NCBI GenBank assembly: GCA_963833195.1
Contig: CAWHXF010000027.1
Coordinates: forward strand, 1,984,001-2,048,000
Direction of reading: 5' to 3'
DNA: 64,000 nt
Source of the DNA: Granulosicoccus sp963833195
Lineage (GTDB): Bacteria; Pseudomonadota; Gammaproteobacteria; Granulosicoccales; Granulosicoccaceae
The first letter of the stretch is position 1. Every line of letters begins with the position of its first letter. Below are positions 37,950 to 46,602 of the stretch, in pieces. The notes under the pieces were generated by a model. It searched no databases. It saw only the letters and a list, made by a program, of their open reading frames with translations, and was not told the DNA's origin. Made by a program: the position numbers and the translations under genes.

Positions 37950-38933
37950 TCAGCCCGGCTGCAACGCCCCCGCCGCCTGGCGGTCCGCGTGATAGGACGA
38001 GCGCACCATCGGGCCGCTGGCCACGTTCGCGAAGCCCATCGCCTCGCCGGTGACGCGCAGGGCGTCGAACTCGTCCGGGTGCACGAAGCGCGCGACGGGC
38101 AGATGGTCCCGGCTCGGCTGCAGGTACTGGCCCAGGGTCAGCATGTCCACGTCGTGCTCGCGCGCATCCCTCATGACCCGCTCGATCTCCTCGATGGACT
38201 CGCCGAGACCCAGCATGAGCCCGGACTTCGTCGGCACGTCCGGGTAGCGCGCCTTGTGCGCGGCCAGCAGATCCAGCGACCACTCGTAGTCCGAGCCCGG
38301 ACGGCACTGGCGGTAGAGCCGCGGCACCGTCTCGAGGTTGTGGTTGAAGACGTCCGGCGGATCGTTCTCGGTCGCCGCCAGCGCGCGGTCCATGCGACCG
38401 CGGTAGTCGGGCACCAGCACCTCTATGCGGATGCCCGGGGACGCCTCGCGCACCGCGCGGATGCAGGCGGCGAAGTGCGACGCGCCGCCGTCGCGCAGGT
38501 CGTCCCTGTCCACCGAGGTGATCACGATGTAGGAGAGCCCGAGCTGGCCGATCGCCTTCGCGAGGTTCGCGGGTTCCTCGGGATCCAGCGGCTGCGGGCG
38601 GCCGTGCGCGACGTCGCAGAAGGGGCAGCGCCGCGTGCAGATGTCCCCCATGATCATGAACGTGGCGGTGCCGTGGCTGAAGCACTCGCCGAGGTTCGGG
38701 CAGCTGGCCTCCTCGCACACCGAGGACAGGTTCAGCTCGCGCATCATGCGCTTGATCTCGGCCACGCGCGGGCTCGAGGGCACGCGCGCCCGGATCCAGG
38801 CGGGCTTTCTCGGCATCTCGATCGTGGGCGCGACCTTGACCGGGATGCGGGCGAGCTTGGCGGCACCGCGCTGGTGGCCGTCGGGGTCGAAGCGCGAGGG
38901 CGCGGTGTGGTCCTGCGGGGCGGGCATGTCCAT
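37950..38933 (-). CDS. lipA: lipoyl synthase
   Basis: 327 aa. Radical-SAM enzyme inserting two sulfurs into octanoyl groups. The auxiliary cluster motif C-x4-C-x5-C is in SVCEEASCPNLGECFSHGTAT, the radical-SAM C-x3-C-x2-C in GDICTRRCPFCDVAHG, and the C-terminal RSSYHAD motif supplies the serine ligand. Complete length. Last gene of ybeD-lipB-lipA. Confidence 0.97.
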   Translation of the reverse strand: MDMPAPQDHTAPSRFDPDGHQRGAAKLARIPVKVAPTIEMPRKPAWIRARVPSSPRVAEIKRMMRELNLSSVCEEASCPNLGECFSHGTATFMIMGDICTRRCPFCDVAHGRPQPLDPEEPANLAKAIGQLGLSYIVITSVDRDDLRDGGASHFAACIRAVREASPGIRIEVLVPDYRGRMDRALAATENDPPDVFNHNLETVPRLYRQCRPGSDYEWSLDLLAAHKARYPDVPTKSGLMLGLGESIEEIERVMRDAREHDVDMLTLGQYLQPSRDHLPVARFVHPDEFDALRVTGEAMGFANVASGPMVRSSYHADRQAAGALQPG

Positions 38934-38942
38934 GCGGGAAGT

Positions 38943-39611
38943 CTACGCTGCGAAGGAACCGGGGCCGCCGGGAACTTCGGCGCCGGCCTGATCGAGACTA
39001 CGCGCCACCTCGACGAGCAGATCGTCCGCCAGGGCCGATACCGATCGTTCGATGCCGAGCGAACGCGCATCGACGACCTGCAGGCCGGGGTAGCCGCAGG
39101 GGTCGATGCGGCCGAAGGGCTCGAGGTCCATGGCCGCGTTGAACGCGAGGCCGTGATAGGTGCAGCCGCGCCGCACGCGCAGGCCCAGCGCCGCGATCTT
39201 CGCCTCGCCCACGTACACGCCCGGCGCCTCGGGCCTGCCCCGCGCCAGGACCCCGTCGCGCGCGAGCAGACGCACGACCGCACGCTCGAGCGCCTCGACC
39301 GTCGTGCGCACGCCGAGCCGGCGCCTGCGCAGGTCCACGAGCGTGTAGATCACGACCTGCCCGGGCCCGTGGTAGGTGACCTGCCCGCCGCGATCGGCCT
39401 GCACCAGCGGAATGTCGCCGGGCGCGTGCACGTGGCCGGGCCGCGCCGCCTGTCCGAGCGTGTACGTCGGCGGGTGCTCGCACAGCCACAGCTCATCGGC
39501 GGTATCCGCGTCGCGCGCGTCGGTGAACGCACGCATGGCGTCGGCGGACTCCGGGTGCGGCAGCCGGCCGAGCCGCCGCGCGACGAACCCGCCGGGAAGG
39601 GCGGCGTTCAG
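38943..39611 (-). CDS. lipB: octanoyltransferase LipB, probable CTG start
   Basis: 222 aa if started at CTG 39609-39611. Transfers octanoate from ACP to lipoyl domains. Family motifs: WLCEHPPTYTLGQAAR, DRGGQVTYHGPGQVVIY, the catalytic Lys in VGEAKIAALGLRVRRGCTYHGLAFN (also the Cys in the G-C-x-x-H-G-L loop). The first ATG (39534-39536, MRAFTD) would cut off the conserved first strand, and no ATG, GTG or TTG lies between it and the ybeD stop. The CTG overlaps that stop as CTGA. Confidence 0.92.
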   Translation of the reverse strand: MNAALPGGFVARRLGRLPHPESADAMRAFTDARDADTADELWLCEHPPTYTLGQAARPGHVHAPGDIPLVQADRGGQVTYHGPGQVVIYTLVDLRRRRLGVRTTVEALERAVVRLLARDGVLARGRPEAPGVYVGEAKIAALGLRVRRGCTYHGLAFNAAMDLEPFGRIDPCGYPGLQVVDARSLGIERSVSALADDLLVEVARSLDQAGAEVPGGPGSFAA

Positions 39612-39931
39612 AGCGTCTGCAGGACGCGCGGCTCGGCGTGCAGCGCGGCGTAGACCGCCTCGAGCTGGCCACGGCTGGTGGCGGTGAAGCGCACGCGCAC
39701 CGAGACGTACTTGCCGCCGCTGGAAGCGATGGCCTCGACCTTCGAGGGCGTCTGCGGCGCGATCAGCGGACGCACGATGGATTCCACGCACGCCTGCAGC
39801 GGCGTCCCGTCCGGCTCGGCATTCTCGCCGATGGCCTTCAGGGTGAGCTCGACCGGGTAGGTGATCAGGCTCTCGTCGGTGGCGGCGGGGCCGGCGCCGA
39901 ACACGTGCGGGGGGCGAGCGTCGTCGCTCAT
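39608..39931 (-). CDS. ybeD: YbeD/DUF493 family protein
   Basis: 107 aa. A small ACT-like alpha/beta protein: ITYPVELTLKAIGEN, VESIVRPLI and SGGKYVSVRVRFTATSRGQLEAVYAAL with ending LHAEPRVLQTL, typical of DUF493. Conserved directly upstream of lipB in Gammaproteobacteria; role unknown. It starts four bases after the dacA stop. Confidence 0.92.
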   Translation of the reverse strand: MSDDARPPHVFGAGPAATDESLITYPVELTLKAIGENAEPDGTPLQACVESIVRPLIAPQTPSKVEAIASSGGKYVSVRVRFTATSRGQLEAVYAALHAEPRVLQTL

Positions 39932-39935
39932 GGAT

Positions 39936-41111
39936 CTACTGGAAGTGGCGCAGGATCGAGTGCCTCATGCGCAGCAAGATGCCGCCCTCGTCGACCTTTT
40001 GCAAGGCGAGCAGCGGGACCTCCTCCACGATGCGGTCCCCCGCCTTCAGCACGCTGCGACCGAGCGGCTGGCCGATGCGCGTCGGCGCGCGGATGTAGTC
40101 GGCCACCTCGATGCTGCTGTGCAACTGCTCGAAGGAGTCGCGCGGCAAGGTCAGGTACAGGTCCTCCGCCACGCCGAGCGCGATGGACTCGGTCTCGCCC
40201 ATCCACAGCTGGGACTCGGTCACCGCCTCGCCGGCGGCGTAGACGCGCCGCGTCTCGAAGAAGCGGAAGCCGTAGTTCAGCAGCCGCTGGCTCTCGGCGA
40301 TGCGAGTCTTGTCGCTCGCGGTGCCGAGCACGATGCTCAGCAGGCGCATGTCGTCGCGCACCGCGCTCGCCACCAGGCAGTACCCCGCCGACTCGGTGTG
40401 TCCGGTCTTCATGCCGTCGACCGAGGGGTCGCGCCACAGCAGGGTGTTGCGGTTGTTCTGCTCGATGCCGTTCCAGGTGAACGAGCGCTCGGAGTACAGC
40501 GAATAGATGTCCGGGTGGTCGGTGATGACGGCGCGCGCGAGCACCGCCAGGTCCTTCGCCGTCGTGTAGTGGTCCGGGTGCGGCAGGCCCGAAGCGTTGG
40601 CGTAGCTGGTGCCCGTCATGCCGAGCGCCGCGGCGGTGCGGTTCATCATGTCCACGAAGCCCGGCTCGCTGGCGGCCACGTGCTCGGCGAGCGCCACGCT
40701 CGCGTCGTTGCCGGACTGGATCACGAGCCCGCGCAGCAGATCTCCGAGCGGAATCACGCTGCCCGCCTCGATGAACATGCGCGAGCCCGGCATGGACTGC
40801 GCCGCTTCGCTCACGATCACCGGCTCGTCCATCGACAGCGAACCGCGCGCGAGCTCCTCGGCCACGATGTAGGCGGTCATGATCTTGGTGAGGCTCGCGG
40901 GCTCGACGCGCTCGTCGGACGCCTTCTCGGCGAGCACCGTGCCGCTGACGTGGTCGATCAGCAGGAAGCTCTTCGCCGAAAGCTGCGGCGGCGACGGCAG
41001 CGGCGCGGCGGCGCGGGCCACGCCCGCGATGGCCGCACCGAGCAGCAGCAGCAGCGCGACGGCGCCGATTCCGGCGAGACGGGGCGAACGGGCGGAAGGA
41101 TCTGGGCGCAT
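39936..41111 (-). CDS. dacA: D-alanyl-D-alanine carboxypeptidase (PBP5/6 type)
   Basis: 391 aa. Trims the terminal D-Ala from peptidoglycan pentapeptides. An N-terminal signal peptide (LAGIGAVALLLLLGAAIAGVARA), then the three penicillin-binding motifs: S-x-x-K in ASLTKIM, S-G-N in QSGNDASVALAEHVA and K-T-G in DGMKTGHTESAGYC. The C-terminal PBP5_C beta domain (VTESQLWMGETESIAL) and a terminal amphipathic helix (LLRMRHSILRHF) anchor it to the inner membrane. Sits in the usual rlpA-dacA-ybeD-lipB order. Confidence 0.96.
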   Translation of the reverse strand: MRPDPSARSPRLAGIGAVALLLLLGAAIAGVARAAAPLPSPPQLSAKSFLLIDHVSGTVLAEKASDERVEPASLTKIMTAYIVAEELARGSLSMDEPVIVSEAAQSMPGSRMFIEAGSVIPLGDLLRGLVIQSGNDASVALAEHVAASEPGFVDMMNRTAAALGMTGTSYANASGLPHPDHYTTAKDLAVLARAVITDHPDIYSLYSERSFTWNGIEQNNRNTLLWRDPSVDGMKTGHTESAGYCLVASAVRDDMRLLSIVLGTASDKTRIAESQRLLNYGFRFFETRRVYAAGEAVTESQLWMGETESIALGVAEDLYLTLPRDSFEQLHSSIEVADYIRAPTRIGQPLGRSVLKAGDRIVEEVPLLALQKVDEGGILLRMRHSILRHFQ

Positions 41112-41176
41112 CGGCGAGCGGGTCCGGACGGAATGAGGAGAACGGCGGGCGGGCGCGATCGCGCGGCCTTGCCGCG

Positions 41177-42079
41177 TCAGCGGTTCGGCACCGCCTGCGC
41201 GCCGTGCACGAGGGTATAGCTCGCGAAACCGGCGTTCGCCAGCTGCGACGTGGCGCGCTCGACGTCCCCGACACCGTCGAAGGGGCCGAGCCGCACGCGG
41301 TACAGACCGCCCGCGACGTCGTGCTCCAGCCGCGTGGGCAGGCCGAGCGAGCCGGCCGCGTCGTCGTAGAGCGCGCGCGCGTTGTCGACGCTGCCGAACG
41401 CGCCGAGCTGTATCCAGCGGGCCGCGACCGCGTCCGGCACGGCAGCGACCGCGTCGCCCGCGGCGGCGATCCGCGCGGGCGCGGTCCCGTCCAGCGGCGA
41501 GCTCAGCGCCTCGATGCGCACCGGCGCCGTGCCGGTGCCGAGCATGTCGAGCTGCGCGGCGGCGGCGAAGGACAGGTCGATGGCCCGATCGTCGACGAAG
41601 GGGCCACGATCGTTCACCTTCACCACCACGCTGGCGCCGGTGTCGCTACGCGTCACGCGCACGAACGTGGGCAGCGGCAACGACTTGTGCGCCGCCGTCA
41701 GGCGGTGCATGTCGTAGGGCTCGCCGCTCGAGGTGTCGCGGCCGTGGAACTTCGCGCCGTACCAGGACGCGACGCCGTCCTCGCGATGCCCGTGCGCGGT
41801 GTCCAGCACCCGGTACTCCCGCCCGAAGACGGTGTAGCCGTCGGTGTTGCCGCGTCTGGAGCGCGGCAGGTCGCGCACCGGTTCGGGGAGCGCCGCCAGC
41901 GCCCGCGCATGATCGCCGGGACCGTCGCCCGCCGCGCCCGCGAGCGCCAGCGCGTGGTGCGCGCGGTCGGCGGCGCTGCGGGGTTGGCCATCCGGACCGA
42001 GGCCGCCGGTGCCGGCGCAGCCGGCGAGCGCGCCGACGAGGCAGAAAGTCAGCGAAAGACGCGTGCAAACAGGAATCAT
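41177..42079 (-). CDS. rlpA: RlpA septal lytic transglycosylase with SPOR domain
   Basis: 300 aa. Lipoprotein signal with lipobox LAGC near residue 21. The double-psi beta-barrel domain holds DGVASWYGAKFHGRDTSSGE with the catalytic Glu, the LPLPTFVRVTR strand and VVKVNDRGPFVDDRAIDLS with the conserved Asp. The C-terminal SPOR domain (RWIQLGAFGSVDNARALYDD, GLYRVRLGPFDGVGDVERA) targets it to denuded septal glycan. Lies between mltB and dacA. Confidence 0.94.
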   Translation of the reverse strand: MIPVCTRLSLTFCLVGALAGCAGTGGLGPDGQPRSAADRAHHALALAGAAGDGPGDHARALAALPEPVRDLPRSRRGNTDGYTVFGREYRVLDTAHGHREDGVASWYGAKFHGRDTSSGEPYDMHRLTAAHKSLPLPTFVRVTRSDTGASVVVKVNDRGPFVDDRAIDLSFAAAAQLDMLGTGTAPVRIEALSSPLDGTAPARIAAAGDAVAAVPDAVAARWIQLGAFGSVDNARALYDDAAGSLGLPTRLEHDVAGGLYRVRLGPFDGVGDVERATSQLANAGFASYTLVHGAQAVPNR

Positions 42080-42151
42080 CGACGCTCGCCAAGGCCGCGG
42101 GTGGACGGCCCGCGGCGGCGTGCGTCCCGGAAGGACGCGCGCCGGGGCGCG

Positions 42152-43201
42152 TCAGGGATCGCCCAGCGCGCGCGCGAGCTCGGTGACCGCCATCGCGTAC
42201 AGGCGGCTGTGGTTGTAGCGGGTGATCGCGTAGAAGTTGTTATAGCCCACGACGGTGCGTTCGCCAGCGCCGTCCTCGCGCGCCGCGAAGCGCATGACGC
42301 TCACGTTCTCCTCGTCGGCCTCGGCCCGATCGAGCGCCGCACCGTCGAAACCCGCCGCGCGCAACGTCGCGGGGGCGATGGCGGGCCGCAGCGATTCGCG
42401 CACGAGATCCGCGGCCGTTTCCGGCGCGTCGTCCCAGTCCTCGGCGATCGCCGCGCCCGCGCGCCAGCCGTGCTCGGCCAGGTAGTTGCCGACCGAGCTC
42501 GCCACGTCCGGCACGCTGTCGAACAGATCGACCTTGCCGTCCCCGTCGCCATCGACCGCGTACGCGCGGTAGCTCGAGGGGATGAACTGCGGCAGCCCCA
42601 TGGCGCCCGCGTAGCTGCCGTTCACGGTTGCGGCGTCCCACCCCTGCGCTTCGGCGAGCGCCAGGAACTCGCCGAGCTCGCCGCGGAAGAAGTCCGCACG
42701 CGGCGGGTAGTCGAAGCCGAGCGTCGCGAGCGAGCGCAGCACCGCCCGGTTGCCCGCGATGCGCCCGTAGAAGGTCTCCACGCCGACGATGGCCGCGATG
42801 ATGCGCGCGGGCACGCCGTGCTCGCGCTCGGCCGCGGCCAGCGCGTCCGCGTGCTCGTCCATCCAGGCCCGCCCCGCCTCGATGCGCTCCTCGGTCAGGA
42901 AGATCGGCGCGTACTCCTTCCAGGTCAGCGTGCGCTCGGCGGGCGCGCTGATCAGCTCCAGCACGCGGGGGTCGGGTTCGAGCCCGGACAGCACGCTCGC
43001 GATGCGCTCGCGGTCCAGGTCGCGCTCGTCGGCCAGCGCGCCCACCCAGTCGCGCACGGCCTCGCGCTCCAGGAAGGGCGTCTCGTCGGCGTGCGCGGGC
43101 GGAGCGGCGAGCGCGCCCAGGACGAGCCCGAGCGCGGGCGCGCGGAGGGCACGGAAGCGGATGGCAGGGAAAACGGGGCGCACGCGGTCCGGAAGCTTCA
43201 T
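42152..43201 (-). CDS. mltB: lytic murein transglycosylase B
   Basis: 349 aa. Cleaves glycan strands forming 1,6-anhydro-MurNAc. An N-terminal signal peptide ends about APPAHA, and no lipobox Cys is seen, so it may be periplasmic and soluble (SltB type). The catalytic Glu is in AIVGVETFYGRIAGN; family blocks GFDYPPRADFFRGELGEFL, GSYAGAMGLPQFIPSSYRAYAVDGDGDGKVDLF and GYNNFYAITRYNHSRLYAMAV are intact. The start overlaps the ung stop as ATGA. Confidence 0.94.
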   Translation of the reverse strand: MKLPDRVRPVFPAIRFRALRAPALGLVLGALAAPPAHADETPFLEREAVRDWVGALADERDLDRERIASVLSGLEPDPRVLELISAPAERTLTWKEYAPIFLTEERIEAGRAWMDEHADALAAAEREHGVPARIIAAIVGVETFYGRIAGNRAVLRSLATLGFDYPPRADFFRGELGEFLALAEAQGWDAATVNGSYAGAMGLPQFIPSSYRAYAVDGDGDGKVDLFDSVPDVASSVGNYLAEHGWRAGAAIAEDWDDAPETAADLVRESLRPAIAPATLRAAGFDGAALDRAEADEENVSVMRFAAREDGAGERTVVGYNNFYAITRYNHSRLYAMAVTELARALGDP

Positions 43202-43956
43202 GCGCCGCTCACGTCGAACCAGTCGATCGGTTCGAACCCGTGCTCTTCGAGATACGCGTTCGCCTTCGAGAACGGCCGGCTGCCGAAGAAGCCGCGGCGC
43301 GCGGACAGCGGCGACGGGTGCGGCGACTTGACGACGAGGTGACGGTTCGCGTCGATCACGGCACCCTTCTTCTGCGCGTAGCTGCCCCAGAGCATGAACA
43401 CCAGGTGCTCGCGGCGCTCGCTCAGGTGCGCGATGACCGCGTCGGTGAAGCTCTCCCAGCCGCGGCCCTGGTGCGACGCGGCCTGGCCGTGCTCGACGGT
43501 GAGCACGCTGTTGAGCAGCAGCACGCCCTGGCGGGCCCAGCCCTCGAGGTTGCCGCCGCGGTAGCGGCCGAGGCGCGTCTCGCCGGCGTTCAGGTCGTCG
43601 TCGATCTCCTTGTAGAGGTTCACGAGCGAGGGCGGCGGCCGCACGCCGGCCGGCACCGAGAAGCTCAGCCCGTGCGCCTGGCCGGCACCGTGGTAGGGGT
43701 CCTGGCCGAGGATCACGACGCGCACCGCGTCCACCGGCGTCAGCTCGAGCGCGCGGAACCAGTTCGAGGAGTGCGGGTAGATGACCGCGCGCGCGGCCTT
43801 CCTCTCGCCGAGCCAGGCCCGGAGCTCGGTCATGTAGGGCTGCGCGAACTGCTCGTCCGTCACCGACTTCCAGCTCGGATCGATGGTCGCCGCGCCGCCC
43901 CTGGGAGCGCCGCCGCCCCCCTCATCGCCGGTCTCGCCCGTCTCGCGCTCTTGCAT
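43198..43956 (-). CDS. ung: uracil-DNA glycosylase
   Basis: 252 aa. Removes uracil from DNA. The water-activating loop is VILGQDPYHGAGQAHGLSFS with the catalytic Asp, the uracil-binding LLLNSVLTVE, and the DNA-intercalating SPHPSPLSARRGFFG with the catalytic His. It has a 25-residue Gly-rich N-terminal extension. Gene overlap ATGA with mltB suggests one transcript. Confidence 0.97.
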   Translation of the reverse strand: MQERETGETGDEGGGGAPRGGAATIDPSWKSVTDEQFAQPYMTELRAWLGERKAARAVIYPHSSNWFRALELTPVDAVRVVILGQDPYHGAGQAHGLSFSVPAGVRPPPSLVNLYKEIDDDLNAGETRLGRYRGGNLEGWARQGVLLLNSVLTVEHGQAASHQGRGWESFTDAVIAHLSERREHLVFMLWGSYAQKKGAVIDANRHLVVKSPHPSPLSARRGFFGSRPFSKANAYLEEHGFEPIDWFDVSGA

Positions 43957-44043
43957 GTCCCGTCAACCGTCCGCGTGCCGGCCCGAAGGCTCCAAATGAC
44001 GGCGCCCCGAGGGCGCCGACCGTGGTCGCAGTCTAGCGGCGCG

Positions 44044-44072
44044 TTGAGAGCGGTCGGAGGGCCGACTATGAT
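44044..44072 (+). promoter_or_regulatory. lptD operon promoter
   Basis: TTGAGA (44044-44049) and TATGAT (44067-44072) are separated by exactly 17 bases, a good sigma-70 promoter in a region that is otherwise GC-rich. Transcription would start near 44079 and leave a leader of about 107 bases before the lptD GTG at 44186. Confidence 0.6.
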
Positions 44073-44185
44073 CTGCGCACCCGCACCGTCGCCGGACCCG
44101 TCCCATCAGTCCCTCTCGTCCGCCGGCGATCCCGCCCCCTTCCGCGTCCCGGTTCGCGCACCGGTCCGCATCGCGATGCGCGCGC

Positions 44186-46594
44186 GTGTCGGTGGCGCGC
44201 CCGCTGCCGGTGCTCGGGGCGGTGCTGGGCGCGGCGCTCGGCGCGCTGGGAGCCGCCGCGCCGGGCGCCGCGCGCGCCGCGGCCTGCCCCGTCGTGCCGG
44301 TCGGTGCGGCCGCGTCGCCCTTCGGCTACGTGCCGGGCGCCGCGGTCATCGCGCCCGGGGGCCCGCTCGGCACCGTCGCGCCCGGTCCCCCGGCCGGCGT
44401 CCCCTCCCCGGCGGACAGCATGGACATCCCGGTCGAGGCCTCGGCGGCGCGCGTGACGAGCGAGGACGGCACCGTCACCCTCGAGGGCGGCGTGCGCATC
44501 GACTGGGCCGGCAGGAGCATCTCGGCCGACAGCGCCCGCTACGTGCCGGACACCGGCGAGATCGATTCGAGCGGCGCGCTCGTGTTCGAGCAGCCCGGCG
44601 TGCGCCTGTCGAGCGCGAACGCGCGCGTCGATCTCGACGACGAACGCTTCGAGGCCGGCGCCACGAGCTACCGCCTCGATGTCGACGGGCGGCGCGCCAC
44701 GGGCGACGCCGCGGCCATGCGCGGCAGCGGCGAGGGCCGCTTCGAGCTCGAGGACGCCACGTACTCCACCTGTCCGCCCGAGCAGCTCGACTGGTTCTTT
44801 CGCGCCGACCGCATCGATCTGGACACCGAGGCCGGCATCGGCACCGCGCGCGGCATCGCGCTGCGCTTCAAGGGCGTGCCGGTGTTCGCGCTGCCCGCGT
44901 TCAGCTTCCCGGTCGGCAGCAAGCGCAAGACGGGCTTTCTCGCGCCCGCGGTGGCGCGAAGCGACGAGACCGGCTTCGAGCTGCTGCTGCCCTGGTACTG
45001 GAACATCCGGCCCGAGCTCGACGCCACGTTCGTGCCGCGCCTGATGACCAAGCGCGGCCTGCAGTTGCAGAGCGAGCTCAGGTGGCTGAACCCGCGCGGC
45101 GCCTGGACCCTCGACCACGAGCTGCTGCGCGACACCGAGATCGACGACTGGCGCAGCTACGCTCGGCTGAACCACGCGGGCACCCTGGGCACGCGCTGGC
45201 GCACGGCCATCGACTACGCGACGGTGAGCGACGAGGACTACTTCGACGATCTGGGAAACAGCCTGCAGCGCGCCAGCATCACGCACCTGGAACAGCGCGC
45301 GGAGATCGCCTACGAGGACGTGCGCACCTTCGCGCTCGCGCGGGTGCAGCGCTTCCAGACGGTGGACCCGGCGCTCGACACGCCGATCGAGAATCCCTAC
45401 CGCCGCGTGCCGCAGGTGCTCGTGGGTACCGAGTCCGCGCTCCGCCCGTTCGGGTTGCGCGGACGCGTCGACGGCGAGTTCGTGTACTTCGACCGAAGCG
45501 ACTCGGTGACGGGGGCGCGCGTGGACGTGGCGCCGAGGCTGTCGCTGCCGCTGTCCGGCGATGCCTGGTTCGTCGAGCCCGCGGTGTCCTGGCGGTTGAC
45601 GCACTACGGCCTCGACGACGGCGGCCCGGACGACGTGGACTCGGCCACGCGCACGCTGCCCACCGCGTCGCTGGACGCGGGGCTCTTCTTCGACAGGGCC
45701 CTGGACGAGCGCGGCGGCGTGCAGACCCTGGAGCCCAGGCTGTACTACCTGCGCGTGCCGTACGAGGACCAGTCGGCGCTGCCGGTGTTCGACACGAGCG
45801 CGTTCGACTTCAACTTCTCGCAGCTCTTCCGCGAGAACCGCTACAGCGGCCCGGACCGCATCGCCGACGCCGACCAGCTCTCCGTCGCGCTCACCACGCG
45901 CATCATCGACGGCGACGACGGACGCGAGAGCCTGAGCGCGAGCATCGGCCAGATCCTGTACTTCGACGAGCGCCGCGTCACCCTGCCCGACGAGCGCTTC
46001 GTGCCGGGCGTGCCCGGCATCGTCACGGTGGCGGACCCGGAGCGCGCGGGCAGCCTCGGGGATGCCGACGCCGATCGCTCGGACCTCGTCGCCGAGGTGT
46101 CCACCCGCCTGGTGCCCGACTGGCTCGCCGCGGGCAGCCTGCAGTGGAACCCCGACGACGACGAGACGGTGCGCGGCTCGGCGCTGATCAGCTATCGTCC
46201 CGCGCCGGACCGGCTGCTGAACCTCGCGCACCGCGTGGTCAGCACCGGTTCCAGCGCCGACACCGAGCAGCTCGACGTCTCGTTCGCGTGGCCGCTGTCC
46301 GGCCGGCTCGCGGCGCGGCTGCCGGGCGCGGGCGGCGGCGACTGGCGGCTGGCGGGCCGGTGGAACTATTCGCTCGATGCCGATCTGAGTCTGGAGACGC
46401 TGGTCGGGCTGGAGTACGACAGCTGCTGCTGGGCCTTGCGCGCCGCCGCCCGACGCTACATCTCCGACGACGGCGAGGATCACGACAACTCGTTCTACCT
46501 GCAGCTCGTGCTGAAGGGCCTGGCCCCGGTGGGTCAGGACTACGGCACCGTGCTGGAGAACGCGATCCTCGGCTACCGCGACACGTACCGCTGA
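44186..46594 (+). CDS. lptD: LPS-assembly outer-membrane protein LptD
   Basis: 802 aa from GTG 44186. Translocon that places LPS in the outer leaflet with LptE. N-terminal signal peptide, then a beta-jellyroll of LptA type (ITSEDGTVTLEGGVRIDWAG-like strands) and a large C-terminal beta-barrel. The disulfide cysteines are recognisable: an N-terminal Cys after the signal, ATYSTCPPEQLDWFFRA, and the paired Cys in YDSCCWALRAAARRY. The block FPVGSKRKTGFLAP is family-typical. First gene of lptD-surA-pdxA-rsmA-apaG-apaH. Confidence 0.95.
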   Translation: MSVARPLPVLGAVLGAALGALGAAAPGAARAAACPVVPVGAAASPFGYVPGAAVIAPGGPLGTVAPGPPAGVPSPADSMDIPVEASAARVTSEDGTVTLEGGVRIDWAGRSISADSARYVPDTGEIDSSGALVFEQPGVRLSSANARVDLDDERFEAGATSYRLDVDGRRATGDAAAMRGSGEGRFELEDATYSTCPPEQLDWFFRADRIDLDTEAGIGTARGIALRFKGVPVFALPAFSFPVGSKRKTGFLAPAVARSDETGFELLLPWYWNIRPELDATFVPRLMTKRGLQLQSELRWLNPRGAWTLDHELLRDTEIDDWRSYARLNHAGTLGTRWRTAIDYATVSDEDYFDDLGNSLQRASITHLEQRAEIAYEDVRTFALARVQRFQTVDPALDTPIENPYRRVPQVLVGTESALRPFGLRGRVDGEFVYFDRSDSVTGARVDVAPRLSLPLSGDAWFVEPAVSWRLTHYGLDDGGPDDVDSATRTLPTASLDAGLFFDRALDERGGVQTLEPRLYYLRVPYEDQSALPVFDTSAFDFNFSQLFRENRYSGPDRIADADQLSVALTTRIIDGDDGRESLSASIGQILYFDERRVTLPDERFVPGVPGIVTVADPERAGSLGDADADRSDLVAEVSTRLVPDWLAAGSLQWNPDDDETVRGSALISYRPAPDRLLNLAHRVVSTGSSADTEQLDVSFAWPLSGRLAARLPGAGGGDWRLAGRWNYSLDADLSLETLVGLEYDSCCWALRAAARRYISDDGEDHDNSFYLQLVLKGLAPVGQDYGTVLENAILGYRDTYR

Positions 46595-46602
46595 CCGAAC
46601 AC

